From assembly GCA_964035545.1 (NCBI GenBank), contig OZ037765.1:9390698-9454697 (forward strand): a stretch of 64,000 nucleotides of DNA, given 5' to 3'. Each line of letters starts with the position of its first letter. Position 1 is the first letter of the stretch. Under the pieces are notes generated by a model. That model saw only the letters and a program-made list of their open reading frames with translations, searched no databases and had not been told where the DNA came from. Of the stretch, positions 39,701-55,922 are shown piece after piece. This DNA is from Bugula neritina. Lineage: Eukaryota > Bryozoa > Gymnolaemata > Cheilostomatida > Bugulidae. The translations under genes and the position numbers were made by a program.

Positions 39701-41066
39701 GCTGAGTTAGAAAGCATTTACAAGCATTAACAAAACCATTCTTGTGCATAACAGAACTTACGTCTACAGTACAGTCATATACAACACGTAGATAGTGCAC
39801 AAGATATATACTTCCTCCCATCACTGCATGATGAATGAGGTGACGGCCTGCCTTATCCCGAACAGTCATTTCAGCTAGTAAAAGTAAATACAGCTTGAAA
39901 AGTATACGCCGAGAAGCGGCAACACCAGCAGCAAAATTTCCCATTGCATAATAGTCAATTACAGAGCACCATCACACAGTTTCGTAGATGCAATTTTTCG
40001 AAAAAATAAAAATGGTTTTGTTTACCTCCACTTTCTAATAAAACTTCACAGAATGCTGAATTCCCTCTTTTAGCAGCAAACATTAAAGTTGTCTCCCCAT
40101 AATTATTAACTGTGTTAACATCAGCATCACAGCGTATAAGGGCTTGAAGCATTTCCAGAGTAGAATCTTGTCTCAGACAAACTTTGTGAAGGCAGGTCTG
40201 CCCATGCCAGAACCTTTCAATTATTATATATTATTGCATAACTTTATTTCTAATTATACTTCATTGGATAGAAAAAATAAGTTTTAAACACATTTTAGAA
40301 TTGGCTTTTTATGACTCCATTATGATCAATTGGAAAATGTGGGAAACATGTCAAGCCAATAGACTCTTTTCAGAGGTTCCCGATATCCCCTTTACAATTA
40401 AGAGTTGTGTCCTCCCAAAGTGAATAAGTTGAACCTTTGTATAAAGAGCAAACTAATTAAAAATTTAAAGTTTGGCTGCTACTTAAAATTTTAATTATGC
40501 TATAGAATTGTTCTTTTAGGAAATATATATGTTGGTATGAGCATACATATTAGCAGTTCAAAAAAAAATTAAAAATATTTCTTCAAGAAAAATTTTAAAG
40601 AAAACAAACTTGAAAGCATTAATTGGAAGGGGGACATTGGGGACCTCTGAAAAGGGTCCATTTTTACGATAACCATGTGTCTGGGTTGTTCAACATCACT
40701 AAATGATAATTTGAGTTTGTAACCCTTAACAACCTGAATGCAAGCTTATAAAATGATGCTCCCAAATATTTAGTAGCAGTGTATATAACAAATTGAAATA
40801 TAAAATGGCAGGCCGTTAATAGGATGTCATACCAGCAGTTTAATCAATGCTTGTTCTAGCAAAACTACAACAATAATTTTATAATAAATAACATGATCTA
40901 TATTATGCTAATAAAAATTTGGTAAACTTTGCTGTAAGATGGATTCATTTATAAGATTTATTAACCTTTTGTTTACTACTTCAGGGTGATCTGCTAGAAA
41001 CTGTGAAAACTGAGCAACTGGTAGAGTTTCAACTGCCAGCTCATAGTTGATAGAAGGATCAGCCAT
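36725..41066 (-). CDS. ankyrin-repeat DHHC palmitoyltransferase (Akr1/HIP14 type)
   Basis: Protein S-acyltransferase that should palmitoylate cysteines of membrane-associated proteins, probably at the Golgi. Exons: 41066-40966, 40213-40026, 39874-39762, 39512-39351, 39022-38754, 38575-38486, 38071-37857, 37275-36725; 562 codons. Residues about 35-250 hold ankyrin repeats (GQTCLHKVC, GETTLMFAAKRGN, QSPLHIACSQGN, NTAIHHAATYGHD). Several membrane helices follow, including WWYLLMPFVFFMVGQL and FGFGLVGTFAIWLIVVF, with LTSDPGYAPLP before the zinc-binding domain. The cysteine-rich domain ends in DHHC at about residue 425, with all family cysteines at normal spacing, then further helices. Oddities: the usual His before the third Cys is Tyr (VKYCKLC), and the PWV after DHHC is LFL. 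ZDHHC17 and ZDHHC13 share this architecture; ours is shorter and orthology is not settled. Intron 1 carries a family B element. Confidence 0.9.
40362..40658. mobile_element. TA-flanked inverted-repeat element (family B, copy 2, inverted)
   Basis: The ends are GACTCTTTTCAGAGGTTCCC and GGGGACCTCTGAAAAGGGTC, preceded by TA and followed by CA. The interior is the reverse complement of the interior of 14394-14827 (for example AAAGTTTGGCTGCTACTTAA here). It is shorter than copy 1 because one arm is truncated. It lies in intron 1 of the palmitoyltransferase gene. Confidence 0.75.
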
Positions 41067-42926
41067 ATTTCTAAAAAAATGCTAAAATAAAAATATGTTT
41101 ATTTTCCAACGGGTATGCAAATGGTGGTAAATTTAAATGGCAGTGGTTATACCTTAATAGCATAAGATAAGATTTTGATAGAAATCTTCCCACAACTAAA
41201 TATTAAAACCCATGTTTCGGATACTAATGCACATAGCATTGTCATGATATTTCAAAACTTGAGATAACATTAAATTCTCTTCTATTTTGCAAACAACTGA
41301 ATGAGCTTACTAAGTAGTAATAGTGGGCTTTTACTAAAAATATAAATTTGTATGCAGAAAATCTGACATTGAATCTCTTTAAAACCTATATCAATACAGT
41401 GAGAATAGAAAATATATAAACAAAGTTTACTGGCAAAGCATTTAGCTAGATGTTAGTGAAATAAAATAAACTAAAAGTGTTGACATTTGTTAATTTAAAG
41501 TGACTTCAAATACAGTAATAACAGAATGGTGCTTCAAAATCTTGACCTTCTGAAGGGTTCACTTAAGGTCCATACTTTCTACAAATGCAAACTAACTTTT
41601 GAAGGACTAAAGGTAGATATTTTTTGCTTGCGAGTATTTCTAGAAGACAATCTATGTTTTAATTATGCAGTATAGTCAAATAATACAAATATCAAGTAAA
41701 ATTATCCATAATAACTTTTTAGCTGACAAAACAGCAGAAACTATATTTTAAAAAAATTCAAACTTAATGAATAAATAACTAATCATTAATAAAATTAACT
41801 ACGACTGCTATACTGATTATTATAAACTTAAAGTAGCATATTGATACTGTATTTTGTTGGTTTAGTTGATATAAATATAAATTAAATAGTAATATATAGC
41901 TATAGTAATAATATTATTTGAAGCTGCAAAGTTATTGCATTCCATTTAACAAGTTCATACACAATATTAATCTATATATATATATATTTTTTTCTATTTT
42001 TCATGTTGATGAAGTTGCATTTACTAAAATGCAAAAGTGAAACTAAAAATAAAAGTGGTTTACTGCTGAAGTACAACTAGTTACAGTATCACTATCAGTA
42101 TGAGTATCAGTATGACTATGAGTTATATACTTATAAGTTATAGTAGACGTAGTGTAACTGTAAGTATAACTATAAGACATAAGTATAACTATAAGAGTTA
42201 ATAAGTATAAGTAAATGGCTATCCGTAAGAGTATCACCATCACTATGACTGTTACTATAACTCATACTCTAGTACAACTATATGTAGTATCGATTATAAT
42301 AGTGTTAGTTACAGTGTGGGTACAAGTTAAAGTTATACTAATCAGCTAATGAATTATTGGTGTCATTCCTGATTCCAGATACTGATAGTGATAGTGATAA
42401 ACTCAAACTGTAGATGCAAATATATTTAAAAAAACCTACATATGATTATATTTATAGTGATGCTCCTATTGATACCCATGCTCATTTAATAAATACTTAT
42501 ACGTAGAACTAGATGTTTTATTAAAATGCTCGCAATTAAACTTCTAATAGTAATTAACTTATAAAGATCCTTACAACAATTAATGTAAATAATATTGTAG
42601 TATCTTTTGAAAACAGTAAAAACGGAAGCTGCGAAGTTATTCAAAAGTGGGGTTGGGTTGGGTTAACTGCGTAGATTGCCATAAATCATTAGCATTATCA
42701 TATAGTAGATCGAAACAGTATTATTGTCTTAATGAGTTACAATAGCATATTCTATCAAACACCCGTTTCGATTTCTTTCCAAGTTTACTAGTCTTGGGCT
42801 GCAAATTTAAGTAACGCCGAACTGTAGCGCCACAGTCGTTGTGAAACATTTCAAAGAGAGAAAAGAAAATTGGCTCAAAATAAATCCTTAGACATCTGAG
42901 CTAGAAACCAAGGTTCAGAAGCATCA
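41067..42926. other. intergenic, divergent palmitoyltransferase and SNRPD3
   Basis: This 1.9 kb lies between two genes pointing away from each other and should contain both promoters. No exon was recognised. A degenerate hexamer repeat fills 42083-42260. Confidence 0.5.
42083..42260. repeat. degenerate hexamer repeat upstream of SNRPD3
   Basis: Imperfect six-base units such as CACTATCAGTATGAGTATCA and ATAAGTATAACTATAAG. Same type as 15240-15420. Confidence 0.7.
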
Positions 42927-44640
42927 ATGGCAAGCATCGGTGTGCCAATCAAAATTCTACATGAAGCCGAAGGCCATGTTGTAACTTTGGAAACTAGCAC
43001 TGGAGAAGTATATAGGGGGAAATTAGTGGAGGCTGAAGATAACATGAATTGTCAAATGTCCAATATAAACGTTACGTATAGAGATGGAAGAGTAGCTCAA
43101 CTTGAGAATGTGTTCATAAGAGGCAGCAAAATTAGGTTTCTTATTTTGCCAGATATGCTTAAAAATGCTCCTATGTTTAAGAAAGTTCAGGGTAAAGCAC
43201 CTGGGAATGCTGGTCGTGGAAAATCTGCCATTCTACGAGCTCAAGGTAAGAAAATCACTTTTTGAAAAAGAAATCGTTAGCCTTGCAAAATTGAAATAAA
43301 AATGCAGATGAAAACCAATTAATTGTAGGCGGTATGACTCAAACTATGAGTGTGCGTGGGTCAAAGTTTGAAAGTGTATCCTAAAATTAAAATAAATAAA
43401 ATTAAAGTAGAACTGTACTTTGTAAGTTTTATCAAAATGAAACTCAAAGTCATAAATCTTGAAGTTCATATCTGAACACTTAATCTTATCTGTGCTTAGA
43501 TTTACTCTTAAAGTTAGTCAGCTATGTTTTAAGAAAAATTACATTTTTATTTTATAATCTCTGTAAAAAATAGTTGCAGTCTTTTTCTCGCCATAATGAT
43601 ACTTAAACATAGCACTGGTTTTGAAAATAAAAAACATCGTTGTTTTAATTTCTTTTAGGTGTACTGTCATAATTAGTATTACTATTCTGCTAAATATATG
43701 TTGTAATCACAGTCATCTTCACAGCCTCTACTTGATAAGCATAGTATTATGAGTATGACTATCGCTGCATTGCCAAACCTTCCCCAGGACTGCACATCAA
43801 TAAATGCAATTTAAATTAAATGGGATGATGCAGCTCATTGCTTTTTATAAATATTTTCAAATAATTTTTAGCATTAGTGATTGTCAGGGTTGTGGTAATT
43901 GTAATTTGTTGTAATTAGTTACATTTTTCAAGTAATTGAATGTAATTTGTAATTGATGTATACAAATGTAATTGTAATTTAATTACATAGCTAATGTAAT
44001 TGATTTTTACCATTATTTCATAATTACATAACAATTACTTCAAATTTTTAAATATTATTAAATTCATACTTTTCTTACCCTGTCTGCTGTTTGATAAAAG
44101 TTCAGATTAATTAAATGTAGTATTGTATCACCCTACTAATCGCTGTTGAGAACAGAAAAGGTTCTCCAATGTCAAAATTGCCCCAGAAAGTTGGACCCCA
44201 GAAATGAGATTATATAACTTCTATTTGTCTCTTGTGAGAACAAAAGTAATTGTAATTAATTACATTAATTTTGTCTGCAATTGCAAGTGACAAATTCTCA
44301 TGTAATTGTAATTAATTACATTCATATGTAATTGGCCCCAACTCTGGTGATAGTGGATAGTTTTCTATTCTCAAAGTATAATTATAGTTTAAATCTAGTC
44401 CATCACCTCACATTTAGCTCTGATCTAAATGCCTGCATAGTGCATGTAGAATCTTTGTGATATATTAGTTATATCATCAATAAGGAGTCCTGCTTCAACT
44501 GCATTAAACATAAATTAATTGTTGATTATCACAAATCAGCTTGGCATTGCATTTGCATTCTTGTAGCTGCTAGAGGAGGAGGACGAGGTGGGCGTGGCAG
44601 AGGTGGTCCAGGTGGAAATGTCTTTCAAAGAAGGAGATAA
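42927..44640 (+). CDS. SNRPD3: small nuclear ribonucleoprotein Sm-D3
   Basis: Sm-D3 is one of the seven proteins of the Sm ring assembled on spliceosomal U snRNAs. Two exons, 42927-43245 and 44567-44640, give 130 codons, the usual size. The Sm1 motif spans about residues 16-47 ([20 protein letters not shown], then NMNCQMSNI). The Sm2 motif is [17 protein letters not shown]. The last exon encodes the RG-rich tail ([16 protein letters not shown], ending FQRRR) whose arginines are symmetrically dimethylated in known homologues before SMN-dependent assembly. Start [17 protein letters not shown] is as in other animals. AATAAA at 44802-44807 is a likely poly(A) signal. The frame also runs a few codons past the donor at 43245, but the RG exon shows the splice is real. 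Confidence 0.97.
43870..44350. repeat. TAATTACA-rich inverted repeat region in SNRPD3 intron
   Basis: The stretch is packed with short direct and inverted copies of TGTAATTGTAATTTAATTAC-like words. Its two ends are weak inverted repeats: GGGTTGTGGTAATTGTAA at the left and the complement of GTTGGGGCCAATTACAT at the right. It could be a degraded non-autonomous element about 480 bases long. Confidence 0.5.
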
Positions 44641-44762
44641 AATACATGCTGAAGAAATGTTTATAGTGCACATTGCATGCACAACTATTTATAACTAACT
44701 CTTCGCCTGTATTGCAAAAGGTTGATTCTTACTTTTGTACATAGCAATTCTAGCATAAACAT

Positions 44763-44768
44763 TTTATT
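44763..44768 (-). promoter_or_regulatory. candidate ENY2 poly(A) signal inside SNRPD3 3' UTR
   Basis: AATAAA on the minus strand, about 165 bases after the ENY2 stop. It is upstream, in SNRPD3 orientation, of the SNRPD3 signal at 44802, so the two transcripts would overlap. Confidence 0.45.
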
Positions 44769-44801
44769 TCATGTGTATAGTAGTAATTTTTTTGTATATA
44801 A

Positions 44802-44807
44802 AATAAA
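44802..44807 (+). promoter_or_regulatory. candidate SNRPD3 poly(A) signal
   Basis: AATAAA about 160 bases after the Sm-D3 stop codon on its coding strand. Confidence 0.6.
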
Positions 44808-44931
44808 TATTTACTACAACTCGTAAAGTGTCATTTTTTTAAGAATTGGAACTCAAGTCAGAATTAAAAGGTATGAGGCACTTCTGATTCATCAGGAGTT
44901 GTTTTTTTGGTCATCAACTGTCCGGCAACTA

Positions 44932-46264
44932 TTATGTGCTTTGCTGGGCTAAAAATGTCCTTATTCTACCAAGTAGCTCTTTTTTAACATCATCTGGTAC
45001 AAGAGCTCTCCCTTTAGGAGTTGTTTCAGCTACTAAATCTTCAACTGTGACATGTTCCAAGCCTTTTCTCTTTACAATCTCTTTACAGTGCGCTTTCAAT
45101 TCATCTCTCCACCCGCATTCTATCAACCTTAAACAAAATTTCGGTTAAAATCTGACGATACGTATGTTTAAAGTTACTTAGCTAACAACATAATACATAT
45201 GTTGAATTTTTCTTCATACTTTCAAAGTTGATTACATTACGTTCACTCAGCTGCAGTACTACAAATACTACAACATAATATAGCTTTAGATTTTAGAATA
45301 TTCAAGTAGATAATACATTCACTTATCTAATATACTTAATTGACATGGACCATCAGCTCACTGCACAGGAAGAAATAACTCGCACATTTTCCATGGCACT
45401 TGATATCTTGTCACATAAACTCCACATAATTGAAGTTTATGAGTAGTCATGTTAGCAAGATACAGTACACAGCAATTTAGTTGCACTATGCATAAGTGGT
45501 AGTGGTGTACCTGGTGCGAAGAATATCCTTCAGTCTTTCACTTTCACCTGATTCTACAAGTTTTTGATTAATACTTGATCTCATCTACAATATGAATTAG
45601 CTAAACTTATTATTCTATGAATAAATGCATTTAATTCAATCCAGTGGTAATAAAAGTACAGGGTTCCCTGTGTTTTCTACTAGTGCAGCAATCCATGGTG
45701 CTAATACTTTTTAGAAATTTACTGTGTTCTCTCACAATCTAAAGGCAGAAAATTATAACATTGCTACTTCAATTATAGACACCTCATGCAGACAAACAAA
45801 AGTAACATTGACAGCCTGTGAACGCTTTGGTTAGTGTGGATACATAATTTACCCACTCCAGTGTTTGGCCTTAGCAAAGAACCGTTGAATCCCAAGTTTA
45901 GACTTACAAAATATAGAAAATTCTTTGTAATTTGCATATGGTGTACTGAGAGCTATAATACACTAAACACATTGCATGTAGCATTTCATATAAATACAAA
46001 CATAGGTCTAAAATAATATTAACCAGCTAACTGTTAGCATCTAAAATGAATGTCTAAAGAAATTAGGTTGCAGCTCAGCTAGTTTCAATGAAGTAGTAAT
46101 TATGGATACAGAATACAAACTTGGGGAACAAGCGCCTGCAAGTTTAAACATTTTATAGTACAAATTCATAATTGCCCTAAAATGTTAAGCAATATAGCTG
46201 CTTATTTAGATAGCAACAAAACTATTATACTAACCAGAGCTTCAGAATTCCGTCTAGGATCCAT
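44932..46264 (-). CDS. ENY2: ENY2/Sus1, SAGA and TREX-2 subunit
   Basis: ENY2 is a small helical protein shared by the SAGA deubiquitinase module and the TREX-2 mRNA export complex. Exons: 46264-46235 ([10 protein letters not shown]), 45584-45511 ([20 protein letters not shown]), 45127-44932; 99 codons. The C-terminal exon is highly conserved: [18 protein letters not shown], then [29 protein letters not shown] and RIRTFLAQ. Translation could also begin at the Met in exon 2, since that exon starts ATG, but the joined frame and the usual ENY2 N terminus favour the ATG at 46264. It is convergent with SNRPD3, with stops about 290 bases apart. Confidence 0.96.
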
Positions 46265-47034
46265 ATCTACAATAGAAATGACAAGGCTCTATGATAGAGA
46301 CTATCTTCACAGTACTGATTGATGCTATAAAATTTATTTTCACTCAGTATGAGGCAGGTCTAAAAATTTATACAATACTAAGGTGATTGGTGAGCTAGTT
46401 ATAAAACAGCTTAACACCTGTATCTCTTTAGAAAAGTACGTGCTTAAGTGTCATTTTTGCCATTTTTTCAAAAAGTTAACTTGCTAAAAATTAGGTACTG
46501 AAGTTGGTTTATAGTGATTTAAGTTTATAGCATTGTTATTCCGAGCCTTGACTGTTATTACCACCAGCTTCTTTTCACTGGAGCAAGCTAGAACTTCTCA
46601 ATAATAAATAAAGTGGTTTGATAAATTTAAGGTAAACATTAATATTCGCAAGAAAATACATAAATTCAAAAAGCTTTTGATATCAGCATTGTAATACCAT
46701 ACAGACCAAAATATCCTCACATTTTGGAAAATATAACAAAAAATTGAAAGCAACAACTTAAAGTATCAATAGCAGTTATGTATTAAGAGAATGACAATAT
46801 GCTTAAATGCAAAAACTGATTCAGAGCACTAGCCTAGTGTGTTTACTCAACGTTTAACTATATAGTATATACTATATAGCATTTTATAAGTAGAATATTC
46901 AAGAAATTAAAATTTTGTAATTTAAAAATTATGTCTTCTTTTTCTTTACTCACCTAGAATATACTAATTTTTAAAGCTAGAGTGATACTCATACAATAAA
47001 AATAAACACATCACATACTGTTCAAGCCAACTCC

Positions 47035-47770
47035 AATTTTATTCTAATAATTGTAGCTTTACTATTACATTTATTACTAGTGTTACTATTACTATTAGCT
47101 AATTGAAATTGCCATTAGTATTAGTTACTAGTATGAGTCGTATAATCAACAGCATTATAACTTACGAGTATTACTATAAATAATTAATATTATTACTTCA
47201 AGTTTATCATTATGATTATGGTAATCACTATCAGTGAATCACTTGATGGCTGAATCCTGAAGAAACTTTATAAAATTAGGCATGGCTACCAGTTCTAGTA
47301 GTAGTACAAGTTGAAGTAGTAGAACTTGGTTCAGTACTACTACTACTACTACTACTGCTAAAACTACTAATACATTTACTAATAGTAGTACTAATAGTAA
47401 TACTAATAGTAGAGTACTACTATTACTATTAGTATTAGTATTAGTACTACTAGTACTAGTAGCACTAAGTCAAGCTGCTACTAATAGTAATAGTAATTTG
47501 AGCTGATAGTAATACTAATAGTCATCATAATTTGATAATCACACCCATTATCATTATGGTTAAGATTATAATTATTATTACTATTAGTATTATTAATATT
47601 AATAATAATATTTATATTATATTTATATTTTAATTTATCATCATGATTATCATAATGATAATATTATTAATATTAATAAGATTATCATGTAGCATAATCA
47701 ATATCATTGACATTATGATATTGATTACGATATTAATAATTTAATACTATTACTATTACTATTAGTACGT
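47035..47770. repeat. degenerate (TAC/TAG/ATT)n trinucleotide field
   Basis: Blocks such as CTACTACTACTACTACTGC and TAGTACTAATAGTAATAC alternate with AATATTAATA-type stretches. Three-base periodicity persists across more than 700 bases with changing composition. Confidence 0.8.
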
Positions 47771-48061
47771 ACAAGATTTATCAATTATAATTACATTTTA
47801 TAACAGCGGAAATGCCCCGATACGAATGTGTATCAGGAAATATGCGCACCCGAATAGATAAATTGGGTGCTTCGCATCAAGACTTTGCACGACATCATTA
47901 CGTTAAACTGTGTCCGTTAAGAAATAGGCGTGGCTAACCATATCTTCATCAAAGTGATCGTTCTTAAAATCATTCTAATTATAGTTTACGTACGACTGTA
48001 ACATATAAACGTCTAGTATAGCCACTTTATATTTTTGCTTGTTACATTCTACAAAAATCAC

Positions 48062-48315
48062 TAGTAGTAGTAGCAGTAGCAGCAGGAGCAGCAGTAGTAG
48101 CAGCAGCAGCAGTAGTAGCAGCAGCAGCAGTAGTAGCAGCAGCACTACTAATACTGTAATAGTAATAATTATAATAATAGTACTTACTTAGTAGTAGCAG
48201 TAGCACTACTAATAGTAATAGTAATACTAGTAGTAGACGTAGTAGTAGCAGTAGTAGTGGGAGTGGCAGCAGCAGCAGCAGCAGTAAAAGTTATAGTAGT
48301 ACAGTAGTAGTAGTA
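48062..48315. repeat. (AGT/AGC)n trinucleotide repeat
   Basis: Interspersed AGT and AGC triplets, for example AGTAGTAGCAGCAGCAGC, about 250 bases with one AT-rich break near 48150-48185. It ends about 470 bases before the P450 start codon. Confidence 0.92.
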
Positions 48316-48783
48316 ACTCACACTCTTCTTGATCTTCATCTCAATCTTGTGTTGTACTTGTTTTTGGTAGGATTTGTCGTATGTTTGAATAACTATATTC
48401 TATAGCGTAGCGTTTAATTGCACCCCAGCAATGTATAGAAGTTTAGCACATGGCTAAGCTCAGTTTGTGTTATAAGGTAGTACCATCAAATATCTAATGA
48501 TTTGAAAGAGAAAACTGTTTTACTTTGTAGTAGGACTCATACTTATAGTACTCATAGTTTTAATTATCCTGATACTTGTACTCATGATCATTACTATAAA
48601 TGTAATACACATAGTAGCTGCACAGTAGCCGTAGATAGTACCACTACTAGAGTACTATTATTCATACCAGTAGTACTTATACTGGTGGTAGTACTAATAG
48701 ACATAGTACTACTTCTACTACTGCTTGTAGTATTAGACTATCAAAAAAATAATATTAACATATTATTATTAACAGAAGCAATA

Positions 48784-55374
<6,591 letters not shown>

Positions 55375-55722
55375 TCTGCTGATGTGCTTCCATGTGCTAA
55401 CAGTCATATATATATCCTCTACAGGAAGTAATGCTTCTTAATGCTGTGATTTTTCAAACAATGCAATCTATTTATACAAACTTATTGAAACTAGTCTTAT
55501 ATTCAACCCAAGTATGCAGAGTAACACTTTTAATTTCAAATTCTATTTTTTAAAATTGGTTGTCTGCTATCTGTACAATTGCAAGTTACTGAAAAAATTA
55601 AAAATTTTTATACATTTATTTTCATTTTATATAGTATAATATTTTCACATACAAGATTATGCTCTAGTACCACGCTGCATAAAGCTTTGTAGAACTATTG
55701 ACATATTGGTTAAAAAAATAAT

Positions 55723-55728
55723 TTTATT
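55723..55728 (-). promoter_or_regulatory. candidate RRP36 poly(A) signal
   Basis: AATAAA on the minus strand about 200 bases after the RRP36 stop. It lies before the plus-strand P450 signal at 55813, so the 3' ends probably overlap. Confidence 0.4.
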
Positions 55729-55812
55729 AATTTTTTTCCATTATTGCAAATTTGTATTGCATAAAATGTCTATTCAAATGTATTATGAAAGATAACATGT
55801 CTTGTGTTTAGC

Positions 55813-55818
55813 AATAAA
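55813..55818 (+). promoter_or_regulatory. candidate P450 poly(A) signal
   Basis: AATAAA about 440 bases after the P450 stop codon and about 105 bases before the convergent RRP36 stop. Confidence 0.45.
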
Positions 55819-55922
55819 GACAGCAATACTTGTTGATTGAAACAAGCTGTCATGATTCTGCGGAGCCGTGCATTTAACTCCCCACAAATATTCTGTCCAT
55901 AGCAACTATGGCTTACTTATCT

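Larger units (their letters stand above)
46265..48783. other. intergenic, divergent ENY2 and P450, trinucleotide-rich
   Basis: No exon was recognised. Most of it from about 47035 on is built of degenerate three-base repeats (ACT/AGT/ATT words, then AGT/AGC words), continuing to just before the P450 start. Confidence 0.5.

Noticed and set aside
48502-48783. In-frame N-terminal extension of the P450
   Set aside because: The extension is Thr/Leu/Val low-complexity from trinucleotide repeats; the ATG at 48784 gives a normal CYP4 anchor and length.
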